A stretch of 64,000 bases of DNA from NIOZ-UU13 sp964653075. GTDB lineage: Bacteria; Planctomycetota; Phycisphaerae; Sedimentisphaerales; Anaerobacaceae. Below, piece by piece: positions 18,534 to 27,306 of the stretch. The DNA is taken from positions 62,001-126,000 of the forward strand of contig CAZZAX010000001.1 of the NCBI GenBank assembly GCA_964653075.1. Direction: 5' to 3'. The translations under genes and the position numbers were made by a program. Numbering within the stretch: position 1 is the first letter of the stretch; each line of letters starts with the position of its first letter. The notes beneath the pieces were generated by a model that was not told the origin of the DNA, ran no database searches, and saw only the letters and a list, made by a program, of their open reading frames with translations.

Positions 18534-20018
18534 CTACTTTGGTACTGGAGTATCTTTCCATTTTATCATGGCCGGGCCCAACAGATAACCCAGAATGAAT
18601 GTTATACCAGTCCCAATCACTATCAACCAGCTCCATGCAAGGTGGATAATTCCATTATGTGAGAGTATCATGAGCATAAGAGTAAATATGGTACTGACAA
18701 TCATAGCGAAAACATTCCCCCAGTTTGATTTTCTTTTTGTTAGCAGTCCCAGCAGAAAAACCCCAAGAGTGGCTCCGCCGGTGATGGAGAAAATTTTAAA
18801 GGCAAACCAGAGGATATTCTCCACAGGAGCACAGGCCGACGCAATTCCCGCCAGAACCAGACCAAAACCGACCACTGCCGCTCGTGAGACGAGCAGATAG
18901 TGCTTTTCCGAGGCGCCCCTTCGAATCAGGGGACGGTATATGTCGGTAACAAACGAGGATGAAAGTGAACTCAGCGGCGAATCAATACTTGCCATAATTA
19001 TTGCTGCCAGCAGCAGGCCTTTGAGACCCGTCGGAAGCGAATACGCTACAAAGTGAGAAAGGACCTCTTTGGCTTTGGCAGGCTGGACCACATTAATATT
19101 CTGTTGATAGAACACATAGAGTAAAGTCCCAATTGCAAGATAAATACACATTATGGGAATAACCGTAACGATTGTGGAGATAAGAGTTCTCTGGCTGGTC
19201 TTACGCGTTCTCACAGTTAGCAGACGCTGCATCATTTCCTGGTCTGTGCCGAATGCCGCTAGGCCAATAAAAAACGCATTGGCTGTTCCCGCCCAGAAGG
19301 TAGTTGGGTCGTTAAGGTTTAGATCAAATTTAAAAAAGCTTAAACGTCCTGCTTCGTCGGCAATTCTCCAGGCCGTGGCCAATCCACCTTGAATTTGAAA
19401 GAAAAGATAGATTAGCAAAGCGGCGCCCGCCACGAAGAAGGTGAGCGCCTGATACGCGCCTGCCCAGACGACGGCTTTGATACCGCCGAACGCAATGAAA
19501 ATGATACTCACGATGGTGAACATCAAAAGGGTTTGCACCAAATTCCAGCCCATTATTAAAGACACCCCTAGACACGCGGCATACAATCTTACGCCAGATG
19601 CAATTAACCTTGTTATAAAGAAGAACACCGAACCTGCATATTGGGTCTCGGGTCCGAATCGGTGCCTGAGAAACTCGTAGATGCTCGTGCAGTTATACTT
19701 GTAGAAAACCGGAATAAACAAAAATGCCACCAAAATCCGAGCTGCCGCAGAGCCAATAAAGAACTGGACGTATTCCCAGTTTTCACTATAAGCTGTTGCT
19801 GGAAAACCAACGATAGTCAGGGCACTGATTTCAGTGGCGACAAAAGAGAGGCAGGCGACAATAGGTGGAACACGACGACTTCCAAGAAAAAAGTCGTTAG
19901 TATCTTTCTCCTCGCGCCCGAAAATGTATGAAATAACGAACAGCAGTAAGGCTCCTACCCCTACGATTGCCCAGTCGAAGCCGTTGAGTGTATTTGTCTG
20001 AGCTATAACGAAATTCAC
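18534..20018 (-). CDS. Sodium/solute symporter (SSS family), candidate muropeptide-sugar importer
   Basis: This 494-residue polytopic protein has about 13 predicted membrane helices and SSS signatures (GREEKDTNDFFLGSRR, SFVATEISALTIVG, FGGIKAVVWAGAYQ). The GTG start at 20018 overlaps the murQ stop (GTGA), which indicates translational coupling. No MurP-type PTS permease or AmpG is visible in the window. The position directly after anmK and murQ makes it the best candidate for uptake of MurNAc or 1,6-anhydro-MurNAc. The substrate is inference from the operon, since SSS members transport many sugars, including sialic acid. Confidence 0.88.
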   Translation of the reverse strand: MNFVIAQTNTLNGFDWAIVGVGALLLFVISYIFGREEKDTNDFFLGSRRVPPIVACLSFVATEISALTIVGFPATAYSENWEYVQFFIGSAAARILVAFLFIPVFYKYNCTSIYEFLRHRFGPETQYAGSVFFFITRLIASGVRLYAACLGVSLIMGWNLVQTLLMFTIVSIIFIAFGGIKAVVWAGAYQALTFFVAGAALLIYLFFQIQGGLATAWRIADEAGRLSFFKFDLNLNDPTTFWAGTANAFFIGLAAFGTDQEMMQRLLTVRTRKTSQRTLISTIVTVIPIMCIYLAIGTLLYVFYQQNINVVQPAKAKEVLSHFVAYSLPTGLKGLLLAAIIMASIDSPLSSLSSSFVTDIYRPLIRRGASEKHYLLVSRAAVVGFGLVLAGIASACAPVENILWFAFKIFSITGGATLGVFLLGLLTKRKSNWGNVFAMIVSTIFTLMLMILSHNGIIHLAWSWLIVIGTGITFILGYLLGPAMIKWKDTPVPK

Positions 20019-20923
20019 GGAGACTCCTCAATTGCTTTTCGCAGAAACTGATCGCTTTCGTCAAGTATTTTCAAAGCACCAGACAAATCCGTCCGGCGAA
20101 AGTGCATAACAATAGCAGCTTTAACCTTCCCTTGTGCGTCTGAGAGAAGCCTTTTCGCACGCGGCCGGCTGAGATTGGTTATTTCCATTACAATCCGCAA
20201 TGATCGATCGCGCAATTTATCATTTGTTGCCTTCAGGTCAACCATAAGATTGCCATAGACCTTGCCCAATCTGATCATTGCTCCCGTGGTTAGACTGTTG
20301 AGGACGAGTTTAGTAGCGGTACCCGCTTTCATCCGGGTTGAACCCGTAACAACTTCCGGGCCTACAATCGGATTGATGATAATTTCAGCAGGGATATGCT
20401 CAACAGCCTCGGGCGCACAGGTAATAAAAATAGTCGCCGCACCAATTTGCCGTGCCTGCTTAAGAGCACCAAGCACAAAAGGCGTCATACCGCACGCCGC
20501 TAAGCCAACCACGACGTCTTTTACCTGTACACGTTTGTTGTTAATTGATGCAGCCCCATCCTCCGGGAAATCTTCGGCGCCTTCAACCGCCCGGACCAGT
20601 GCTCGCCGCCCACCGGCTATGATGCCCTGAACAAGTGAACACGGCACACCAAAAGTGGGCGGACACTCTGAGGCATCTAATACACCCAGCCGACCGCTCG
20701 TACCGGCTCCAACATAAAATAACCTTCCACCCTTCTTAAAACGTTCTACAATCAAATCAATCGCTGCAGCAATTTGTTTGGACTGCCGCGCAACAGCAGC
20801 GGGAACAAGCGCATCTTCAGCGTTAATAAGATTAACAATCTGCTTTGTAGATAGCTTATCGATATTTTCGCTCGCGAGATTGCGCTTTTCAGTAGTTGGC
20901 AGAAGTCTAAGTTTTCTTGTCAT
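20015..20923 (-). CDS. murQ: N-acetylmuramic acid 6-phosphate etherase
   Basis: This 302-residue SIS-domain protein matches MurQ over its length: TEKRN at the N-terminus, LFYVGAGTSGRLGVLDASE with the first catalytic Glu, AVEGAEDFPEDG with the second, GLAACGMTPFVLGAL, and TGSTRMKAGTATKLVLN for phosphosugar binding. It cleaves the lactyl ether of MurNAc-6-P to give GlcNAc-6-P and D-lactate in the cytoplasm. Its ATG overlaps the anmK stop by 4 bases (ATGA), and its own stop overlaps the SSS gene start. This is a tight anmK-murQ-symporter operon. Confidence 0.96.
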   Translation of the reverse strand: MTRKLRLLPTTEKRNLASENIDKLSTKQIVNLINAEDALVPAAVARQSKQIAAAIDLIVERFKKGGRLFYVGAGTSGRLGVLDASECPPTFGVPCSLVQGIIAGGRRALVRAVEGAEDFPEDGAASINNKRVQVKDVVVGLAACGMTPFVLGALKQARQIGAATIFITCAPEAVEHIPAEIIINPIVGPEVVTGSTRMKAGTATKLVLNSLTTGAMIRLGKVYGNLMVDLKATNDKLRDRSLRIVMEITNLSRPRAKRLLSDAQGKVKAAIVMHFRRTDLSGALKILDESDQFLRKAIEESP

Positions 20924-22098
20924 GCCGGTATTATCTTTCCCAGAACAACAGGTCGTCCCGCTCCGGTAACTCCGGGCACGTTATTAGCTAATCCCTTTAT
21001 AGTCGCCCATGCTAAAATTGCAAACGAAACCGCCTCCTTGGCATCGACACTAATACCAAAATCATCGGTAGAACAAATCTTAGCATCGAGAAGTTCGTTG
21101 TGCAACATTTCCACTAACGTATTATTACGAGAGCCGCCGCCGCACAATATAACCTCATCCGGTATAGCCGGCAGAAATTCATGGTATCCCCGAGCTATAC
21201 TTTTGGCGGTAAATGCAGTTACGGTCGCTACTATATCGGTATCAGCTATGCCTTTTTCTGCGGCTTGTTTGTATATCTTGTTGGCAAAGGAAATCCCGAA
21301 CTCTTCCCGGCCGGTTGATTTTGGCGGATGCCGTTTTAGAAAAGGATGCCGGAGCATTGCATCAAGAAATCTTTTATTGACCGTGCCCTGTGCCGCCATT
21401 TTTCCACCAGAATCAAAACGTCGGTTACTACCACTTATAAGTCGAATGATACCATCGATTACCATATTCCCCGGCCCTGTGTCAAAGGCGACAATAGCAT
21501 CCTGCTTACAACGGATTGGAAGGAAAGTTACATTCGCAATACCGCCAATATTCTGAACGGCACGAGAAAACCTGTTACGGCCGAATAAAATATAATCGGC
21601 ATAGGGCACCAAAGGGGCACCTTCACCTCCGGCAGCCATGTCGCGGGGCCTGAAATCCGCCACTGTAGTAATACCGGTACGGTGAGCTATTACAGATGGT
21701 TCTCCTATCTGAAGGGTCGAACGTATTGTCGTTTTGCTGTAGCGCCTGCCTCGAGGATTATGATATATCGTCTGGCCATGTGAACCCACCAGATCAATCG
21801 AATCCAAAGCAATGCCGCTTGTGCTACATAGCTTGACTATTGAATCGGCAAATACTTCGCCCAAGACGAAATTATAGTGGCATACATTATCCAATAGAGC
21901 TGTTTCGGGACGACACAGTTGAAGTATTTCCCTGCGTAAAGCATTAGGGTACGGAAATACACCAAAAGCTAACAAGCTAACCTTTTTCTTTATGATATCG
22001 ACTATTGCAACATCAACACCGTCAACCGATGTACCTGACATTAGACCTGCAACCCGTATTTTGTCCTTAGCTGCAATCCTTCGAATATCAAAACTCAC
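20920..22098 (-). CDS. anmK: 1,6-anhydro-N-acetylmuramic acid kinase
   Basis: This 392-residue protein starts at GTG 22098. It carries the AnmK motifs VAGLMSGTSVDGVDVA, GSHGQTIYH, TVADFRPRDMAAGGEGAPLVP (catalytic Asp region, listed as separate parts of one block), QNIGGIANVTF and AFDTGPGNMVIDG. The enzyme uses ATP to open the anhydro ring and phosphorylate 1,6-anhydro-MurNAc, giving MurNAc-6-P for MurQ. It is the first gene of the operon and is divergent from the ankyrin lipoprotein. GGAG and GAGAAAG sequences lie 8-14 bases upstream of the start. Confidence 0.96.
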   Translation of the reverse strand: MSFDIRRIAAKDKIRVAGLMSGTSVDGVDVAIVDIIKKKVSLLAFGVFPYPNALRREILQLCRPETALLDNVCHYNFVLGEVFADSIVKLCSTSGIALDSIDLVGSHGQTIYHNPRGRRYSKTTIRSTLQIGEPSVIAHRTGITTVADFRPRDMAAGGEGAPLVPYADYILFGRNRFSRAVQNIGGIANVTFLPIRCKQDAIVAFDTGPGNMVIDGIIRLISGSNRRFDSGGKMAAQGTVNKRFLDAMLRHPFLKRHPPKSTGREEFGISFANKIYKQAAEKGIADTDIVATVTAFTAKSIARGYHEFLPAIPDEVILCGGGSRNNTLVEMLHNELLDAKICSTDDFGISVDAKEAVSFAILAWATIKGLANNVPGVTGAGRPVVLGKIIPA

Positions 22099-22260
22099 TA
22101 CTTTCTCATCTCCGATTTATCAAATCAGATACTTTTTTATACATACCATAGCTAAACGAATTATATCCTCACAAACATTAAAGCACAACAAACACATTAA
22201 AAGAACCTATAATAACCAACCAAAACAAAATTTCATATACTATCCAATGACAGCTTTAGC

Positions 22261-22288
22261 TTGAACTCAGATAGTAAATTGTTATAAT
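22261..22288 (+). promoter_or_regulatory. Predicted promoter of the ankyrin lipoprotein gene
   Basis: TTGAAC (22261-22266), a 16-base spacer and a perfect TATAAT (22283-22288) lie 55 bases upstream of the start codon at 22343, in the divergent region opposite anmK. Confidence 0.5.
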
Positions 22289-22342
22289 GGTAAACTGATT
22301 CTTTGAGGGAACTATGGCATCCCTGTGTAAGGGAAACAAACA

Positions 22343-23182
22343 ATGAACAAGATAAGACTATTTTGCTTGATCTCGGTGTTGGTGTTTATCCCCTTAGGGT
22401 GTAAGAAGAAAGAACTTTCACTTCACGAAGCTGCAAAAATCGGTGACATTCGCCGAGTGCGATTGCTCATTTCAGAAGGTCACGATGTCAACACAATCCG
22501 GTCGAACCGCTTTACACCTTTGCATGATGCTGCCCGTTATGGACACAAGGATGTGGTCGAACTGCTCATTGCCAATGGTGCCAACGTGAATGCAGAGAGC
22601 CGGACAGGCGCAACGCCTTTGCACGAGGCTTCCCGTCATGGCTTCAGAGATGTGACAGAACTGCTCATTGCCAAAGGCGCCAATGTCGATGCAAAAAATC
22701 GGTCCGATACAACACCCCTGCACAAAGCAGCCTATGGAGGGCACATGGATGTGGCCGAGCTGCTTATTGCCAAGGGTGCTGACGTTAATGCAAAGGACAA
22801 GGACGGCACTACACCGCTGCACGGGGCAGTTTACCACGGACATTGGGAGACGGCTTTTCTTATTGCTAACGGGGCCGATGTGAAAGCAAAGGAAGCAGAT
22901 GGTAATACACCACTACATTACGCGGCCCCAGCGGGGCATACCGATGTGGCAAAATTGTTGATCATCAAAGGAGCTGAAATCGCAGCAAAAACCACATCCG
23001 GTCAAAATCCACTGCACTATGCCGCGTGGAATGGCCACAAGGACACTACACAATTACTACTGGAAAGCGGCGCCGATGTCAATGCTAAAGACGACCAAGA
23101 CCACACTCCTCTGTGGTATGCAAAAAATTACGGTCATATAGAAGTTTACGAACTTCTTCTCAATTTTGGGAGCAAGAAATGA
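22343..23182 (+). CDS. Ankyrin-repeat lipoprotein
   Basis: This 279-residue protein has a lipoprotein signal (lipobox PLGC, predicted lipidated Cys20) followed by about eight ankyrin repeats of 33 residues (consensus TPLHxAAxxGHxDVxELLIAxGADVNAK). One repeat near residue 175 is a residue short (ETAFLIANGADV). Ankyrin stacks bind proteins and have no catalytic role. A membrane-anchored, periplasm-facing scaffold is the likeliest reading. It lies between anmK and the SIS-domain gene, and a link to muropeptide salvage is only positional. AAGGGA precedes the ATG. Confidence 0.9.
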   Translation: MNKIRLFCLISVLVFIPLGCKKKELSLHEAAKIGDIRRVRLLISEGHDVNTIRSNRFTPLHDAARYGHKDVVELLIANGANVNAESRTGATPLHEASRHGFRDVTELLIAKGANVDAKNRSDTTPLHKAAYGGHMDVAELLIAKGADVNAKDKDGTTPLHGAVYHGHWETAFLIANGADVKAKEADGNTPLHYAAPAGHTDVAKLLIIKGAEIAAKTTSGQNPLHYAAWNGHKDTTQLLLESGADVNAKDDQDHTPLWYAKNYGHIEVYELLLNFGSKK

Positions 23183-23288
23183 CGAAAGAATGCTTTGTAG
23201 AGATATATCTCTTGGCTCATATGTCCTCACCTGAATTCGTTGGAGCATAGTCAAATATAGAATTTTGCTGATATTTCAAAGAGACGTA

Positions 23289-25055
23289 ATGTCGGATGCA
23301 ATAAAAAGGACCGAAGAATTTTTAAGCAGGGAACGGGCGTTTCGTTTAGGTGAATTGCTAACGGAGTCTTTTCATCCTAAAACCATAGCTCTCTCGCAAA
23401 CAGCTAAAGACGACCTGCCCGCCGCGATAAGGTTATTACAGTCGGTTGATGACGATATCCCTCCGGCCATGGAGAAGGTTCTCCAGCAGGATTCGTTCCA
23501 ACAACTTATCGAAGCATTCTCTGTAGCCATGAGGAATGACAAGCGGATTTTCTTCACCGGCTGCGGAGCTACGGGACGTTTGAGCATACTTCTCGAAGCG
23601 GCCTGGCGGCGGTTTTGGCAAAACTCAAAGCAAATACTCTCTGAAAATGTTCCCGATTTGGAAAACCGAGTCTTCAGCGTGATGGCCGGGGGGGATTTTG
23701 CCTTAATTAAATCGGTCGAAGGATACGAAGATTTTCCCGACTTCGGGCGATACCAGATGAAAGAACACAATGTTCAGCCCGGCGACGTTGTTGTTGCCAT
23801 CACTGAAGGCGGAGAAACTCCTTTTGTAATAGGCACTGCCTGGGAGGGGCTTGATTCAGGAGCACGAGTCTTCTTTGTCTATAACAATCCCACCGAAGCA
23901 TTATGCCGTCATGTCAAACGCTCACGTGAAATAATCGAAGAATCGCGTATAACCAGGCTCGATTTGACAACCGGCCCGATGGCAATAACAGGCTCGACAA
24001 GAATGCAGGCCACAACAGCCGAATTGTTCGTTGTCGGCAGTGCACTTGAGACAGCTTTAATTCGTTTCCTGCGAAAGCACCTATCGCCTGCTCAAATGGA
24101 AAAATCAGGACTCAAGGAACACAAACCCAACGATTACCTCAGATTTTTATCTGAACTCATGGAGCAGCTTTCGAGTTCCCAAGTTGTTGATATGCTGGCT
24201 CGTGCGACAAAATTTGAAGAAGAAATCTATCGCAGTGGAGGCCTTGTAACCTATATGGCTGATTCATTGCTGCTGGATGTTTTGACGGATACGACAGAGC
24301 GCTCGCCGACTTTTATGTTACCCCCCTTCCGAAAATATGGAGATACTCTCTCTCCAAACTCATGGGCATTTGTAAAAGACCCATTTCGTTCTACTAAAAA
24401 GGCCTGGCATGCCCTGCTGCAGCGCGAACCGAGAGGTCTGAATTGGCAGCGCAGGATTTACGAGCAATTAAAATCACCACCCGGCCTGCAAGCCCAACCA
24501 CCAAAACTCAACAATTCTGAAATATACAAATTCATGATTGGCAAAGAGCCCGACCCTTCTCGTACCAACGCACCCGACTCAGCATTGGTTGTGATAACCG
24601 CCGGATGTGAAACAGATATTCTAACACAAACAGCTTTGCAGAAATTCGGCCCTCAGTACAAGAAAACAGCCGCACTATTTGTAGGATTGATGGATGCCGC
24701 CCCCCCTGCCGGCGAAACATTCCAGTTCCCTTACAACCTCATCGATTCGCCTTTGCAGTTATGGCATCATCTCGCCGTTAAACTTATACTGAATACACTT
24801 TCTACCGCAACAATGGTTCGTATGGACAGGGTCATCGGTAATGCAATGGTATGGCTATCGCCAAGTAATAAAAAACTTATAGACCGCGGCTCGCGCTTGA
24901 TTGCTCAACAAACAGAATGCAGCTACGAGCAGGCCTGTATTACCCTTCACGAAGCGATGGAAGAGGTGGAATCCGGGCAAAGACAGGGTAAAGAGGTTCC
25001 ATCACCTGTTGCTTTAGCCATCGAGCGGCTCCGAGATAAAAGAGAAAAATCATGA
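23289..25055 (+). CDS. Double-SIS MurQ/glucokinase-regulator-like protein
   Basis: I take ATG 23289 as the start (588 residues) rather than the TTG at 23265. The first SIS domain mirrors MurQ: FFTGCGATGRLSILLEAAW, SVEGYEDFPDFG, AITEGGETPFVIG and TGSTRMQATTAEL. The second half ends with a MurQ-like tail, NTLSTATMVRMDRVIGNAM and TECSYEQACITLHEAMEE. This tandem arrangement resembles GKRP/GCKR, a sugar-phosphate-sensing regulator, more than monomeric MurQ (about 300 residues). It could be a MurNAc-6-P sensor or a divergent etherase. It converges on namZ, 24 bases apart. Confidence 0.82.
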   Translation: MSDAIKRTEEFLSRERAFRLGELLTESFHPKTIALSQTAKDDLPAAIRLLQSVDDDIPPAMEKVLQQDSFQQLIEAFSVAMRNDKRIFFTGCGATGRLSILLEAAWRRFWQNSKQILSENVPDLENRVFSVMAGGDFALIKSVEGYEDFPDFGRYQMKEHNVQPGDVVVAITEGGETPFVIGTAWEGLDSGARVFFVYNNPTEALCRHVKRSREIIEESRITRLDLTTGPMAITGSTRMQATTAELFVVGSALETALIRFLRKHLSPAQMEKSGLKEHKPNDYLRFLSELMEQLSSSQVVDMLARATKFEEEIYRSGGLVTYMADSLLLDVLTDTTERSPTFMLPPFRKYGDTLSPNSWAFVKDPFRSTKKAWHALLQREPRGLNWQRRIYEQLKSPPGLQAQPPKLNNSEIYKFMIGKEPDPSRTNAPDSALVVITAGCETDILTQTALQKFGPQYKKTAALFVGLMDAAPPAGETFQFPYNLIDSPLQLWHHLAVKLILNTLSTATMVRMDRVIGNAMVWLSPSNKKLIDRGSRLIAQQTECSYEQACITLHEAMEEVESGQRQGKEVPSPVALAIERLRDKREKS

Positions 25056-25079
25056 CATAGCTATTACCCCTTCAAATTT

Positions 25080-26294
25080 TCAATTCGGGTATATCAAATA
25101 CTTTTTTCTGATTTTCAAAAACTCATCCAGCTCTTCTTGCCATTTGTTCCGGAGGCTGTTCAGGGATGACCGATTTGAGATTGCATCGCGAATCTTTGAA
25201 CTTCCACACAAACGATCGAAGTGCCTGGCTTTCCATTGAAAATCGTGCGGATACATTCGATAAACTTCACTAATAATTCTTATCCCGCTGAAGTACGGTT
25301 CAAGCCGGTCACGTTCTGATATGATAATTCGTACTCCATTACATATCTGACCCTGATATTTTGAACTCGCAGGCGTGAAAGACACCGGCTCGAAGTGCAT
25401 GCCCGGAAGTTTCAATTTGTTAAGCCGGTCAGCTAATTGCTTCGAATCTATCCAGGGCGCACCGAATTGCCTGAACGGCATCCTGGTTCCTCTGCCTTCG
25501 GAAATATTAGTACCTTCTAAAAGACACAGTCCCGGATAGATTGCGGCCGTTTCAAGATTGGGCATATTGGGTGAGGTCTTAATAAAAGACAATCCTGTCT
25601 GGTCGTACCACATACGGCGACGCCAGCCTTTCATAGGTATTACGACAAGGTCGGCCTTAACACCATTTTTAAGCCAGCCCTGGTCATTGAACATTTTCGC
25701 CAATTCTCCTGCGGTCATACCGTGCCTGGCCGGGATGGGAAATAAACCAACGAAACTACTCAAAGCCGGCTCGAGTAAATTACCTTCGACACAAAAACCG
25801 TTTATGGGATTAGGACGATCCAGAACAATAAAACGCCTGCCGTTTTCGGCCGCCGCTTCCATCGCCAAAGACATCGTATAAATATAGGTGTAAAATCGAG
25901 CGCCGATGTCCTGAATGTCGAACACAAGAACATCTATATCCTTCAGCATCTGGGGTGTGGGCTTTAGTGTTTTTCCATACAGACTGTAAACCTGCAAACG
26001 GTAAACCGGATCGATCTGGCTGTCAATCTTGATGGCATCCTGCTCTTTACCCCACAGGCCGTGTTCGGGACCGAAAAGAGAGGTAACTTTCACATCCGGT
26101 ATATTTCTAAATACATCCACTATATACTTGCCGTTGCTGTTATAGGCAGTATGGTTGGTTATGATTCCAATGCGCCTGCCCTGAAACACCTTAATATACG
26201 AATCCACACAATCCAATCCGGTCATAACTGAACCCTGGCAGCTTGAAAGCATAATAAAAACACATAAGATTATGGTATATTTCACTGATTTCAT
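25080..26294 (-). CDS. namZ: Exo-beta-N-acetylmuramidase NamZ (GH171, formerly DUF1343), lipoprotein
   Basis: This 404-residue protein has a lipobox (LSSC, predicted lipidated Cys19). DUF1343/GH171 motifs are RIGIITNHTA, SLFGPEHGLWG (about 72-82), VFDIQDIGARFYTYIYTM, LDRPNP and ARHGMTAGELA. In Bacillus, NamZ removes terminal MurNAc from the non-reducing ends of peptidoglycan glycans. A lipid-anchored copy next to anmK, murQ and an importer fits extracytoplasmic release of MurNAc for uptake. No clear Shine-Dalgarno precedes the ATG. Confidence 0.92.
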   Translation of the reverse strand: MKSVKYTIILCVFIMLSSCQGSVMTGLDCVDSYIKVFQGRRIGIITNHTAYNSNGKYIVDVFRNIPDVKVTSLFGPEHGLWGKEQDAIKIDSQIDPVYRLQVYSLYGKTLKPTPQMLKDIDVLVFDIQDIGARFYTYIYTMSLAMEAAAENGRRFIVLDRPNPINGFCVEGNLLEPALSSFVGLFPIPARHGMTAGELAKMFNDQGWLKNGVKADLVVIPMKGWRRRMWYDQTGLSFIKTSPNMPNLETAAIYPGLCLLEGTNISEGRGTRMPFRQFGAPWIDSKQLADRLNKLKLPGMHFEPVSFTPASSKYQGQICNGVRIIISERDRLEPYFSGIRIISEVYRMYPHDFQWKARHFDRLCGSSKIRDAISNRSSLNSLRNKWQEELDEFLKIRKKYLIYPN

Positions 26295-26379
26295 TTATTT
26301 TGTTAGCCTTAACGATGAGCTATAATGATTATCGTAGTAACCTCTAATACTGTAAACGACTTTTTAAACCAAAGCAATA

Positions 26380-26690
26380 AGAACAAAATTGGGTTTGTTT
26401 TGGCTTTGTTTGGCTTTGTTTTTTGCTCCGTTAAACGGAGAAAAATCTCATAATTGATTGTTATAAAGTTACTTATGTTCATTTTTGGCCTTTTTGAAAT
26501 TGGGTTTGAATTGGCTTTGAATTGGGTTTGATTGGGTTTGTTTTTGACTTTTGTCAGACTGGGTAAAATTGGATAATTCATTGTTGTAAAAGATGTTAAG
26601 TGTATTTGGACAATTGGTGAATTGGGTTTGTTTTGTTTAAAAGTAATAGCATTTTTTGTCGATTTTTCCTTTGATTTACCTACTTTTTTC
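26380..26690. repeat. Degenerate T-rich tandem repeat (TTGGGTTTG / TTGGCTTTG units)
   Basis: The plus strand repeats GGGTTTG and GGCTTTG blocks in two larger copies of roughly 110-130 bases, each with a GGGTTTG run and then a less repetitive tail ending near ATTGTTATAAAG or ATTGTTGTAAAAG. The first copy contains a CTCCGT-TAA-ACGGAG hairpin. A 127-codon frame runs through it on the minus strand (26309-26692) with the low-complexity string NKPN repeated. I regard that as spurious. Confidence 0.6.
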
Positions 26691-26702
26691 ATTTTTTAAT
26701 CA

Positions 26703-26746
26703 CCCCCGGCAGACAAGCAGGTAAGCACCGACCGAGGGTAAACTCC
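26703..26746 (+). repeat. GAGGGTAAACTCC interspersed element, copy 1
   Basis: CCCCCGGCAG at 26703-26712 is followed by CCGAGGGTAAACTCC at 26732-26746. The same pair of blocks recurs at 27046-27089, and the second block recurs at 63918-63933. Confidence 0.6.
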
Positions 26747-27045
26747 TAACACGGATTTCACGGATTTCGTGGATTTTAGATTTCATATTTCAAATCTCAA
26801 ATTGTGGATCCCCGATTACGACCTTCGAGGACAAGCTCAGGAAGGGAAAAAACTCTCCCTCTATAATTAGACGTACCTGCACGTTTGATACGAAATAGGG
26901 GGAGTATTTTAAAGGTTAAATTTTGCTAAGTGCTTATGAGAAAAGGAATAAAAAATTTTTTAGAAATTTTGAAATTTTTCCAAAATTACCAGCGTTTTTG
27001 TACGAAAATCGGGCGATTTTCGCCTGTGTTGTGTGATGCTCCTGG

Positions 27046-27123
27046 CCCCCGGCAGAAGAGCAAGTAAGCTAACACCGAGGGTAAACTCCAAAGCAAGCGA
27101 GCTAGAATCGAGGGTAAATTCCG
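27046..27123 (+). repeat. GAGGGTAAACTCC interspersed element, copy 2 with a tandem half-copy
   Basis: CCCCCGGCAG at 27046-27055, CCGAGGGTAAACTCC at 27075-27089, then a degenerate repeat TCGAGGGTAAATTCCG at 27108-27123. Confidence 0.6.
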
Positions 27124-27306
27124 GGAGATGCGTATTGCGAGGATTTTAATGCTGACTGAGGACAGCATGAGCAACATATAGTCATGTAAACACGCAGTGT
27201 TGAAGTGATTGAAACTAGCGCGAACCGCAGGCAGAAATAGGTTTAGATATTTAAGTTCACTTAGCGGCTACCACCTATCGAATCAGACCATTGGTTTCTA
27301 TACATT

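Larger units (their letters stand above)
26295..27306. other. Gene-free, repeat-rich intergenic region
   Basis: About 1 kb without a convincing gene. It holds the AT-rich tandem repeat at 26380-26690, two copies of the GAGGGTAAACTCC element (26703-26746 and 27046-27123) and a perfect 9-base inverted repeat at 27003-27022 (CGAAAATCG, GG, CGATTTTCG). It also holds a short block of direct repeats around ATTTCACGGATTTCGTGG (26753). The mix of decayed repeats suggests accessory or scar DNA. Confidence 0.7.

Noticed and set aside
22500..23150. Regular ~99-base periodicity, possible CRISPR-like array
   Set aside because: The period is the 33-residue ankyrin repeat of a coding gene. Repeats are degenerate and there are no unique spacers.
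26309..26692. 127-codon minus-strand frame directly upstream of namZ
   Set aside because: Low-complexity NKPN-type string that follows the DNA tandem repeat, with no domain and no ribosome site. The repeat explains the open frame.
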